Source of the DNA: Marchantia polymorpha subsp. ruderalis
Taxonomy: Eukaryota; Streptophyta; Marchantiopsida; Marchantiales; Marchantiaceae
Reading direction: 5' to 3'
DNA length: 64,000 nucleotides
Assembly (NCBI GenBank): GCA_037833965.1
Contig: AP031358.1
Location: forward strand, 13,276,001 to 13,340,000
Shown: in pieces, positions 42,794 to 56,765 of the stretch
Position numbering within the stretch: the first letter of the stretch is position 1
How the letters are laid out: each line of letters begins with the position of its first letter
Made by a program: the position numbers and the translations under genes
The notes under the pieces: model-generated
What the model was told of the DNA's origin: nothing
The model's database searches: none
What the model saw: the letters and a program-made list of their open reading frames with translations, nothing else

Positions 42794-44316
42794 CATGCAA
42801 GGGAACTCAAAATAAAGAAGATATGCCGAAAGTATTTACGGGCTTCTACTACGCCCCCATGTGACTCTCTCAGTTAGGTGGGTAAGAATCTTCTGCTCTT
42901 CTCCTGATTCGAGTTCAATCTGTTCTCTGGATGGAAAAGATGCTGGGGCTTATTTGCTACTCCACGAGCTTGCCTTGTCGTCAAAAGATTATTCTCAGTT
43001 CCTTCGAGATAGTGTCTACTGCAATACTGTACTGTATCTTCTGCGCTCGAAGCTGCATGATTATGTATGAGGTGAAAAGAGCATCGATCACACCTCAATC
43101 TGTATACCAGTGATTTCTAATATGGCGAGAAGATTCTATTTACTTTTTAGTAAAGGGATTCTCGTTCACTTTTTCCGTTGATACAGAACAGAGTATTCAC
43201 AAAATAAAACCATATCTGCAGCTTTGTAATAGATTCTGAATACGCCAATTATTAGTTTGCTGAATGCGCTAAGCGGATACTGAAAACCGGCATTTTGAAA
43301 TGGACTGAGAATGAACGGAGAATTGCATACTAATTTCACTCAGGGCACCGTTTCATTGACTCAAAACGTTTTCGACTTCAATAGTAAATGAATTAAGAAG
43401 GGCATTCTTCATTCAATGGATCAAATAAAACGTGGAGTTCGACAGCAGATCACCGTTTGCAATGAATTGATGTCTGACAAGTGTACAGACGATGATCAGC
43501 TCGATCAGGTTCCTACTAATCAGCTAATGCTCATTTGATACTTGAGAAATCAGCAACATTGACAGGACTGCAGCTGGTGATATCAATGTTCGTAGAAATA
43601 ACGAAATAGACATGAAGGTATGGATTAGAGCGTTCTTGCCTCGTGTGCGTCTGAATGATCAGGTCATGTGGCCGACTGGTAACGATGATTTGGTGGTATT
43701 TAAGGCTAGGCTGCGATCATCAATCTCAGGCTAGGAGTTATGTGCAAAAGACAGAATCCAGGACACAGAACTGTCTCTGAAAGCTGGGTTGACAATGATG
43801 GGGAACGCTTCACATGCCAGCGAGAAGCGAGCAGGGAGATACAGAAGACAGCTTCACTGTGCCTCGATTACTGAGTAATTTTATTCACATAAGGGACCCA
43901 ATTCTGCAGGCCTCTGTAGCAACTCAAATTCGAGCCAAAACAAGTTCTAGAGGGCCGAAGCGAACTGAATCATTTGAACGTCTGCGGCATCGATATAACT
44001 TACAATGTCGCTCTGAATTATTCAACAGTTTCAACAAGAGCACGCAATTTCTCTGGATTTAGAGCGAGTCGGCGCATGGAGTTGTGCTCTGTGTGGAGAT
44101 CGGGGCTTGTGTGTGTCGAAACATGGAATCTATTCGGAGACAGAGAGTACAAACAGCTCTCTGCAAAATCTAGAGCTAAATCCAGATGTAGGAATTTGGG
44201 TACATCTAGAGGATACTTTGAAACTAAGTCGATTCAGGATTATAGCAGAACACAAAGAATCCGGTTTTAGCTGTACAGAAGAGTCCCGCGTCGGAAGCAT
44301 GGGCTTCGTCGTAGCT
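42794..44316. other. Unassigned; holds the probable 3' side of the peroxidase gene
   Basis: A minus-strand AATAAA (complement of 43880-43885) lies about 430 bases past the peroxidase stop and could be its polyadenylation signal. Other frames here lack support. Confidence 0.3.
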
Positions 44317-45965
<1,649 letters not shown>

Positions 45966-48000
45966 GGTTGCGGTGCACAAATCAGCTCAAATTACTACCC
46001 GCAGACAAAGTACAGCCAGGAGGAGAACTCAACACTTGTCAGTACTGTCGGTTCATATGCAGCTTCAGCGATACCGATAGCTACTTCTTGGACCCTCTCT
46101 AGAGATGCATCCAGGGTATGGTGATCACAACTGCCCGTCTGAGGGGGTTTAATAGGTCGCTCATTGCCCTCAACACTCGTGACCCATAAAATGCGAGTCC
46201 AGTTGTTGAAAGACCGTCGGACATGGACTTCGACAATTCACCTCCTCGATTCATTTAACTGCAGCATAAGGGCTGTGAGTTTGCCTGTGCAGACTCTCGA
46301 GCAGGTAAATTCAGCGTACTTCAAAAGAGGAATCTCTCCTTGAAGCACGTGAGGGACTGGCCTGGTAGATTAATCTGTCTTTACATGCAGGCTGCCATGC
46401 TTGCCCTGTGATTTATCACGAAACCGTATTCAGGCGCTGGTCGATAACCAGCTAAGTACAGGATGAGAGAAGATATAAACTAGCTGACAATGCTCCTGCA
46501 TATGAAAATGACTCAGACTTTCACTCGGTGACTAGGAAGGAATGCGTGTCACGGAGATGTGTCCTGGTCAAACGACGCATTGCAAAACTGCCTCCACTAC
46601 TTGCAAATTCTGGTCGAGGACTGTGTGTACTTCCGCCTCGATTACCATGATTACCTATCTGATTCCTAGATGTAGCTGTGTTTCAGCCAGATTCCGCTTA
46701 CCAAAATTCTATTCCATTTTCATTCCTCCCTTTTTCAGAGCATAGTAATCTTATTTCCCTCTGCTTTAGCATGTGCATATGGGATGCCCATCTCTCCCTC
46801 ACACAGTGCCTCAAAAGGAGATTATTATTACAATCATGGAACTAAAGGACTTTTCGAGATGTAACTATTGTATGGTTCCATGGTTTACTGGCGCACTAGT
46901 GGCAGACTAGGTCCACGGGGCAGCTCGAAATAAGAGCCTTACGGATGTGGCGCATATCGCGACAAAAGATTCCTCGCGCTCAACATCGTCCTACTGTTTT
47001 GAGGTCCAGAAACAGTGCAGGGCTCAAGAGGTGCAGAGTTTCCTGTGAAATATAACATGCTCATATCATGAGAGAGCCGAATTACGAGACGGAAACGAGA
47101 AGATTGATGGGTTTTTGAAACTTCTGGCCTTATGAACGAGCAGATCCAAGTCTGTTGAGTACTGCGTGAGCAACCTGTATGTAAATATACCGAACTCGAG
47201 GTTCGTGAAGAGGCTTTGGGAAAGGTGGGGTGGAGGGGGGGTTTGACTCTTCTAAGATTCGATAGTCTGGACAATTTGGGAATCTTAAGTTCATACTCTG
47301 CCATGGATGGGGGCTTTCAGATTTACTACCTGGGGGCACGAGAGAAGGCTACAGTATTACAAATGTATTGATTCTTACTTTAGAAGTTGCAGCTCAACTA
47401 TCGTCTTGACCCATTAATGATTTTATTCTTGAAAGATGTAAAGAAGATTTCTGCCGGCAACATTCCCAGCTGCAATTATTCTTCAGATTGACGTACTCAA
47501 TGCATAAAAAACTTTCATGAGAACCATTCAAATCAACATCTCCAATACTCTTGGGATCTGAGGATCAGCTCATAAACACGCCTGGGAAGTGTGTAGAACG
47601 CTAAAAAATGCCTGGATTCACAGAGCACTCAGTTTTCTGAGATTTGGAATGAAGATTCTCATTAAGTGACATCAGATCGCCAGAAAGTCGTCGCATTGTT
47701 TCTTAAACCCGATTCTTGTAAGCTCTTCCAACCAAATTTATTTAACCAACTCCTATAATCCAGAAAGCTACTGTACTGTACAATGTGACCGAAAGTCGTC
47801 AACTGTAGATTGATGTAACCTTCACTCAATACGAGCCTCATATTTCTCACAGTACCAGTTCTTCTGAGCGATTTACTGCCTCGATATATAAAACAGATAA
47901 AAATGAGGCAGTGACTCTCTCATTGTTTCTTCTGTTTCTCAGCATGCGGATCTATCATAATTACGGCCACCAGGATGTGCGCACTCAATCGTATGCAGTT
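45966..48000. other. Unassigned region upstream of the peroxidase
   Basis: No clear TATA box was found for the peroxidase. A minus-strand frame at 46939-47304 (121 codons, ATG start, beginning MAEYELKIPKLSRLSNL) is rich in Ser, Pro and Arg with no domain; it may be fortuitous. Confidence 0.3.
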
Positions 48001-49750
48001 CTTGTCCGAATGGAATCACCCGCACAGGGAAAGCGGTGAGTGCAGGGTTTTAATCTGCAGGCGCACAATCAACTCATCGGTTGGTGGGTTTGAACTGGCC
48101 AATCTAGTTTCCAGTGCAAGTACCCAGCTGGTTGGTGGCCGCGATGCTTGCAATTTTGACGGTGAGACGTCACTTGTCTCATCTTCTCTCTCCCTGAGAT
48201 CCTGGCGGCTCCCTGCAACAGAGCCATGGCAAGACCACTGTGCAAAGGACCTTAGTGGATCCATGCAAACCGCCAGTGGAAGAGAAAACTTCCCTACTCT
48301 GGCTTCGAGGCACCCATCGACGACTACTCGAAGCTCTGGAAAGGGAAGGATTTAACGAACTGGCAGCTTTAATGCCTTTGAATACGGCAAAAGCTAAGAA
48401 ACATCTGGACTTTCCACCTTTTGTGGTCCTCTAGCTCCATACAGAAGCATTGGTCTCGACGGATTGCAAACAAGAAGTGACTCTGACACAGGATCTGAGG
48501 ATCCAAGTGGGGAATTTCTGGACAATTTTATTACTGCACACGAGCCTGACAAGGACTATCGTCAATATGCAGCAGAGATTGGATTACAGAATAGTACTTG
48601 CCCTTGCCTTACCAAGTCAACCGTATCTAGGGCCGTTCTCATAAATACAGAGAATGAATGGCTTGCATTCGAAGCTCAGGAGGTCATTCCTTAGATTTTT
48701 CACCTCATGCATAAGCATTTGGTTGTTGTAAAGCTCCTGTAAAGAGCTCCTTCTGCCAAGTTCATGGGATGTACGAGAAAGAGATGGACAATGCTCACGC
48801 ATTCTCCAATACTGAGAGAAATATCGACATTGGCGAAAAAGCAAGGGCCCTGTCTGCTTGTTCGTCGTTCTTTACATCGACGATTCCAAGAAATCAGTGT
48901 ATGCTCTGGCCCGGAGAGAATGGAGGAGTATGCAGGAATCGATGCTGCCTCCATAATGGAAAATAGATTCTCGTCTCGGGGTGGACCTCCACTTTCTTCC
49001 TTGACCTCGATGCCCATGCCAGCAAGTGTATTACACGCATGGGCAGAACCTTTTCGTTTGTTTGTGACTCAGCTAAAGCTTGATAACTGCTTGTTAGGCC
49101 CGCGGTCCCTTGATCACCTTTAGCTGAAAACTTTTCTCAGGGAAAGTTTCTCCAGTAAGTACACCTGCTGGTGGGCCTTGCAGGACCCAGATCTCAGACA
49201 AAGAACAAGGAAACTTGTACGCTTGCATGCGCACGCTTTTCCTTTTGCTGCGTCTGGCGTATGGCGATTACTTTTGATTCCATTCTACAAGTGCTTCCCC
49301 TTCCCATCCAACTAACTGCAGCAGTGAACATTTCGACATCACCAGCAGCATCAGACGTCCATTCTCATCGACTTTGGCCTAGAATCCTCCTCTCAAAAGT
49401 AACCTCATCATCTCCTCGAAGTTGATCCACAGTTCACATTGGTCCTCTCGAGGATAAGCTCTTGCTCGGCCCTCAGTGTCTTCATCATCGGTCCGGATCC
49501 TCGTACGGTATAACCCGGTAAGGCACTCAGCTTGTGCATCTGATGCTACGATTATAGCGACTTCCAGATTTGGGAGAATGTAAAATTTCACATTCTGTCG
49601 AATCTGGCCGTTTGAGTCTTGAGACAGAAGCTTAGATCTTTTAGAAGGTGTACTATGGCTGTACTTGGACTCCCTTATTTGGTTGTGGTTAGACCTGGAC
49701 TGGACCTGACATCTGGCACTTGAGTCCACAGATTTTATGGCGTTTGGGAC
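48001..49750. other. Cluster of unassigned open frames, possibly exon fragments
   Basis: Plus frames at 48240-48434 (LLEALEREGFNELAAL) and 48464-48694 (DSDTGSEDPSGEFLDNFITA), and minus frames at 48700-49017 and 49379-49729 (ILPNLEVAIIVASDAQAECL), look protein-like, but they point in opposite directions and fit no domain I know. I cannot join them with convincing splice sites. They could be decayed gene remains. Confidence 0.25.
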
Positions 49751-52486
49751 TTTAGTACTCGGGGTACTACTAATGTTCTCTCCTGCGAAGCAACCTAGCC
49801 CAAGGGCACGAGGTCATGAGGACCTAAGGGTACAAAAAAAGGTCAGTTATACTGACTAATTCTTCGAGAATAAACGACCATATTCATTCATTCTTCTCTG
49901 TACAAGTTAAGTTTATGCATGTCTAAATGTTTGAAATAATTTCTGTCATGGGCAGAGAAAGATTGTGTCGTTCGATAGAAACTTTTCGATGGAACTTGGA
50001 CTACGATACCCAACATAGAGAGGACAAAACGGATTTTTAATGACGAGAGATGATACATTCAGCCGATGGAATGTCTTAATTCACAGATCGATCGGAATGT
50101 CAAAACCGATTGTCCAGAATTGTCGAGTTCGATTCTCGCTCAAGAAAGAGAAAGTGCTCTTTTCTTCTCAAGAAATTCGAATTATGTTCTCTGAACAAGG
50201 ATGCCCATGAGTCGTGGATGAAGATGTAAGCCCCAGTTACAGAAGGACAGGTGCCTCTTTACGTCCACTGATGTAGAATCGTGGCCCGAAGACTATCGGG
50301 TCTCAGAGAGTCAAATGTTTTGTCACTTAGCAAGTGCCGGGGTCACGGAAGGAGCGAGTCTTTTGGTCTGAAGAACGTGCGTGAGCTCAGGCTGTCGTTA
50401 GAGGGGGGTGCTGTGTGTGCCCACAGAGCATTTGAGAGCTAGCTTCCTCATCCCAGCCTTCTCCGGCACAATTATTTTATGCAGCAGCCGTCTCCCGCCG
50501 ATAACAGCAAGCTTACTCCATGGAATCGTCCTCAGCCCGATACCGCAGGTATGACGATTTCTCGAAAAGTTTTCATAGCCGGCCAAAATTGAAAAGGAGC
50601 TTTCTTCCACAGTATACAACTCGCACAAACGCCAAGTCTTAGTGATCTACAGCTCATGTTCTCTCTATACAATCCAACCATTCATGCAAATGGCGTCCGA
50701 GATTCTCCAAAACAGTTCAGTTTCAAGCCCCGCTGGAGAACCGAACCATCATTCACATACACCAAATCACGGATCACCCGGATCCACAACTCTTGTTAGT
50801 TCTCGAGGGAGGTCTATTCAGTTCTGAATCAATCAATGGCGGGCGGGCAGATCTGATTACCTGCATCGAGAAGTTCCTCTGAATTCGTCCTTGCTGTCAC
50901 ATATCTCGATCACATCAGCTTAGACTTGAGGGGCTTCTCTTAGCCTCCAATTCTTTGCACCGTCTGCGAGTGCGTTAGCCTCAGAGGACCTGCTGCTTTG
51001 TATTGCATATCTCTTCCGATCCCAAGGAATCTTCAAGCTGAACCACTGCAATTCTTCCTTAATTATCTACTACTTTCATCGCTCGGGCAGTCTTACACGT
51101 CGTCGTTCTGATCGTCGTCCTGATCGTCGTCCTGCTCAACCGTGGCCCATATTAGACGGAGCTTTATACATAGGTTAGTCACCGGCCCAACAAAAAATTT
51201 TCTTGGCTGTCGGAAGAGGGATTCGAATCCCGATAGCGAATTATGGTCGAGGATTCACGTGAAATTGGTCACGAAGATAGCAAACGACGCAGTTTCAAAC
51301 AGCATCGGACGTGAAGCATGACATCGTCAGACAGCTCAGTGTTCTTAACATGACAGTTCATTGACGCGACATGTCAACGATTCAAGTGCAAGAACTCAGC
51401 AAGTTTCGTTTCTCTGACCACGAACTTAGAAACACTCGGCTCGCTGGTGACATGTCTTATGAATCAACTGCCGAAATTTACTAAACTTCAATCCGTCTTT
51501 CCACAAGACCACAATCTGAGATAGTCCGGCTCGTCGGGTCTCCACGTTGTCTCTTTCTGGTGGACTGCTCGTGTGTGCTGTCGATCCCTTCTTACGTAGA
51601 CTTTGCGTGCACAAGGAAAGGTCCAAAGTGCGCATACGCATTGCCTTGCAGTGCGGTCGGCTGTTTATGATTGCTTCCATATTTTTAACAATATCGTGAT
51701 TTTATTATTAATAATATTGTGCGGCGTCATCTCGTCTTCCTTTCCTCTAATCTCATCCTAAAGCCTACGGACACCGATGAGCAAGGAATGGATCATGGCG
51801 AAGGATGAGGAGACTTTTGAGAGTGAGCTTTGGATACTTGCACATCTTGGCAACATAGGAAGTCTCAACGGCTTCTATTCAGCCTTCATTCATGCGTTTT
51901 GCTTATTATATAATGGCCAAATGTCTCGTAAAATTAGACAGACAGCTGGAGCAGTGTAGGGCCTGGAGTGATATTGACCGGCTTCGGCCGAAACATGGAG
52001 TAAAGAGAAAGATACAAACTCTGATTGGCACATTACACCGAAAAATATAAAAAGTGTTGTGGCTTTAAGACCTCAAATGTGAAATGACAGAGAGAGAATG
52101 ACAGTTTCAAGTTGGACAATTGGAGAAGGCCTTGTACGGCAAGGGAAAATGATAATTTATTCATGATGAGTCTAACATTCTTCGAGCAATATCTCCCTCC
52201 GCTTTATCAAGAACGTTCCTGACACGAGATAATCAATGATAAAGATTGTCCTTTTACCACTTCACTTCGACTGTTGTCGCTGCCTAGAAAGGTCAACAAG
52301 TTCTGATGGACTTGCATATCATCTTTCAAGCTCTTCTTCTCGTGGGAGCATCAGCGCATTACAGGAGGAAAGATGGCAAGAATCAGCACGATGGGCGGAA
52401 AAGGTAAATCTCCAAGGCATGCAAAAGATGAAATACAATCCCCACTCACGAGCTACATCATCTCCAGTGGTTCCCAAGACTCAAAG
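49751..52486. other. Unassigned sequence
   Basis: Scattered short frames only. No gene is supportable. Confidence 0.4.
51101..51136. repeat. Three 12-bp tandem units
   Basis: CGTCGTTCTGAT, CGTCGTCCTGAT, CGTCGTCCTGCT. On the minus strand they read as DQDDDQDD-like acidic residues, but the surrounding frame has no ATG. Confidence 0.75.
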
Positions 52487-52506
52487 CTTCTTCTTCTTCT
52501 TCTTCT
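52487..52506. repeat. (CTT)n microsatellite
   Basis: Six to seven CTT units followed by a T run. Open frames across it are low-complexity artefacts. Confidence 0.85.
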
Positions 52507-55500
52507 TTTTGCAAAAGATGGTTTCTTCAAACACTTGGTGGTTGAGCTAAGTGTCAAATTACGGCCTAAACATACATAATATATATGCTTTTGTACAGAG
52601 CTTAGTGTCACATCCCCATTCAGGTGAAGAATACGCAGCCAATCGCAAGCCTAGTCAAATCCAGCTACATAACAGCCCATTCCATATACAACATGCCTTC
52701 TATAACACATCACTGTTTTTGCTCGAAAGTGTGGGGGCTCATTAGTAGGTCGTGTAAGAACTTCACTTTGAATAATTAGATAGTATTTACGGATCAATGT
52801 TAGATTGCATCATGAAATGCGCATTCTAAAGTGTTATGGTAATCTGCGTATTATGAGGATTTGGTCGTAAATTTACGATTTCAAATGTTTTACAAATTTT
52901 ATATAAACTGAGAGAAAAGATCGGAAGATGGGCATGCTTGAAGGAGTTTGGGGTAGGAGTAGGAGTGGGAGAACTTCACACGTTTGTCGTTGCGAGAGAC
53001 ATTCAAATATAATCTTCACAATGTAAAGGGAATCGCGAAAGGTGACGAAAAGCGCAAGGATGACTTTGTTTTTTAAGCCACAATGGGAAGAATTATTATT
53101 GCGGCATGCACATCAGCTAAATTTATTGGTATATTGGATTCTTTTTCTTGCCTTGGAAGTGAGATTTTGTTTTTATCAAGTTTTAGACTTAGGATTGACC
53201 AAAACATTCAACTAGAAATCATTCGCAAATTGATAAATATGATATCTGATGTAAAATAGGAAAAATATCGTAAAAATTTTTCTAAAAGAATCCGTTTGGA
53301 ACATACACCAACAACATTAAGTTGATCATTAATCTTGATAAGTTTGCTAATTTTTACAAACACTCAATGTCTTAAAGAATAAATGCAACCTGTCAATGTG
53401 CTTCCATAATTTTATTCACATCTAGATTAAAGCAGTTTCAAACATCAGCAAAAAATTTACAATATCTAAAATTCATCACAAAACATTTAATTACAATTTT
53501 GTGAAAAAATTTTAAAATTTTTTATTTTTATTTTTTTGCAACCACTAAATAATCCAAAAATTTAGAGAAAAATTTGTATACATCTGCAATGTACATCTCC
53601 AATTTTGTCATTCATCTACAAAAATAAACACACATAGAGTCATAAATTTATTTTAATTAAAATTTTGCATATAATGTACATGTATGTCTATAAATTAACA
53701 ATTTGACATTGCATAATTCAGGAATAAAGAAAAATACTATATTGAATTACTTTAATAATTACTTTACAATATATTTATTGTTTTTATTCGCTTATTGTAT
53801 TGAACATATATTTGTTAGTCGTATTGTATAGCAACTACAATATTGAATACTTGCAAATTAAGAAAATCGCGATGATGAAAAAATATTATTGCCTTATTCA
53901 AAATAATTACAATTATCAAAACTTTTTTAAAAATTCAAAAGATAATAAAGGAACTCATGAAAATTTTATACGATAATCTAGAATAATGATTTCACCTATC
54001 AAATTTTTTATGTCATACTTTGAAAATAAATGTTTAATTTCTTTGCTTAAATTCAATCATAATATGTAAATTTTTTATATAAATTTTTCTAACATGTACA
54101 AGAAAATAGATTCCTATCATCATAGTTTATTTCATTCGTACTATTGTGATGATATGACAAATACATTTAACAAGCACACTGATGAACATCTTATATATCT
54201 GTATATCAATAAAGCATATTATTTACAAGAATAATTAAAATAAGGGTATTAACGAAAATATTTTGTCATTTTTTTCATATATATAATATCCTTAATGGAT
54301 ACTTTTATTAGAATCTTTTTTATCAGAAAAAATAATCCAATAATTCGTGAAATTGTCTAAAAAAAGTTTGTATAATCCTTATAATAAATTTACTTATTTA
54401 AAAAAATTTTGATTTTTTTATTTTTTTGATAAGAATAATAGAATTTCATTATAAAGATCAACTAATTTAAATAACTATTAAAAAGTCAACGAAATATTTA
54501 TTTGATTCAAAATATTATTAAATAATATTATAATAAAAAATGTTCAAAAATAATATGATACAGACCTAAAAATTCAGAATCCATTTCATATATATTTTAA
54601 TTTTTTTACTTAACCATCGTCATGAATGTTTAGATCTTTTAATATATTATAAATATGATAATTTTCATTTTTTAGGTAAAAACAATTAATTGAATATCCA
54701 CAAATCATCTATCTAATGTCTATCGATTTTTCAGTCTTCACTAATTTACAATCCTTATTTTGAGTCATTTTCTGTAACATTATACATTGTTATAATTTAT
54801 TCCAACCTATCGATAAGCTTGATATGAAAAGATTACAACGAGATTGAGTAAAAATTAACCTCTTTGTATAAAAAAACATAAATTTTTTTCATATATATCA
54901 AATACACGTCATTTTTTTCCATTGAAAATATCATTGTGTTTGTAAAATCTTTAAGAGGAAAACTTCAACATGTAAACGACTTTTCTATTGATGAATTTGT
55001 TTCATTTTGCATGTGTCAAAGTTTGTGAGCGTTATTCAGTTTTTGTAATACTTTATTTTATAGAATGTTATAGTCTATATTTTTAACAGCTTCTTGTTTT
55101 TCATTTAAAAAATTATTAATCTCATCATAATTAATATCTAACTCATTCATATTTTAATAAGAGCTTTTTTTTGTCAATTAAGGTACCATAGTGTTCTCCA
55201 TGACGGTAAACAATCTTGACCTATTGAACAACAAATTGCTATTAGACTATATCACGATTTAAACTCTTCACATTAGTTCAATATGAAGAAATTTTTGAAG
55301 AGACAGGATGAAACATAAAAAAAGTAAGTAAAGTAAAGTAAAATTACGTCCAAGAATTAAATTTACTAATATTTAAAAAAATTTCACTTTAAAGAGCTTA
55401 GTGAAATTACGATACCAACAGAATTTATTACATAAGCTGAATCCTTGACAAGTTCAGCCAAAACACATGTGAATATATTTTAGACAGATTAGAAAGATAA

Positions 55501-56630
55501 TGTTGGTGATCATACAAGGCAAAAGAACAATTATGACGATAGATTAGCTCGTCATCTTACTACATAATATTTTCTTCACATAACACTGATTTTATTCAGC
55601 GTATGAAGCAAATATTATTGAAGCGTAGAGAAAACACATCCAAATCACAACTTGATTTTTTCTTAATAGTGAAAATACCTTAGGTTTGGCATTTAAAAAA
55701 GAATTTCAATATCAACAAAGCATAAATTTTACATCTTTTTGAAATATAGCATGTGATATAAGCTCCGGTGTTTCACTCATCCTGAAAGGTATGACAGAAT
55801 AGCAGGAGGCAAGCCGGCTCCTGTGTTTGAAGATAGGGATCCGTAAAGAAATTTTAATTTACATATATTACTTCAAAGTTACTTTTTGAAATGATTCCGA
55901 TGAATAAATTATTTAATAAAATTTACTTCTATTTCTTTCGCAAAAGATACAGTCTTGAAATTTTTTTGTAGAAATAGTTATAGTTATTTATATAATTTCG
56001 CGTGTAACATGTACATTTTTTTGTGATAATTTCATTATCAGATGATTTCTTTCCTATTCATGATTGGCAAACCATTATCAATTAGTTCTAGTTATTCATC
56101 ATATACATCTAATATACTTAGAATTATCAAGTTTGTTCTCATGTCATGGATACACCAAACATTTGTCAATGTACACACAAGATGATCAAACACTTGGATT
56201 TCTATAAATTCAATACCTTCAATTTTACAAAATTCATTTTTCTCATCAACTACAAATCATTCGATATCAAATAAGAAGAAATTATAATGTATATAACAAT
56301 TACAAAAGATTCTATTTAGTCCGTTGAAAGAAATGCAAAGGTAGACCGTCGGCATCAAAGAACTTACTCTTAACTAAATAAAAATGCTGTAACTATCCTT
56401 TGTTCTACTTAAAAAAAAAACCTAGAAACTTTTAATTTGCCACTCTGTTATCAACTTACTTCTTGACCAATTTTCGTTTGGTCAGTTGCTTCTGAAGTCC
56501 GGTTCCTTCAATTAAATGTGATCTTCCTTCATTTTCTCGCTGTCTTTTTTGGTTCAAATGGTTTTCGTGCTGAAATTTTACAAGTTTCCATGCCATAAGC
56601 TTAAATAATCAAATTATTAAATTACTCCAT
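52507..56630. other. AT-rich gene desert
   Basis: Strongly AT-rich, especially 53200-56400, with no open frame of 60 codons between about 52750 and 56850. I see no tRNA, LTR or strong inverted repeat. Possibly degraded transposon DNA. Confidence 0.55.
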
Positions 56631-56765
56631 GCTTCAATACAACTTCTTGGAATTATCAAGATGTTGACTTTTCCGTGCTTCGATACACCTTGTTGGAATC
56701 ATCAAGATGTTGACTTTTTCCGTGCTTCAATGCAACTTCTTTGAATAAACAAGAAGCTGGCATCT
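56631..56765. repeat. Tandem repeat, 46-47 bp period, about 2.8 copies
   Basis: GCTTC-ATxCAxCTTxTTxGAAT begins at 56631, 56677 and 56724. The first two units share ATCAAGATGTTGACTTTT-CCGT. Confidence 0.75.

Noticed and set aside
48200..48300. HGKTTVQRTLVD as a possible P-loop of a GTPase or NB-ARC protein
   Set aside because: The Gly-rich part of a Walker A motif is missing, the frame ends shortly afterwards, and no other nucleotide-binding motif follows.
51205..51225. GGGATTCGAATCCC resembling a tRNA T-arm
   Set aside because: It is a plain palindrome. The loop length does not fit a T-arm, and no D-arm, anticodon arm or acceptor stem surrounds it.
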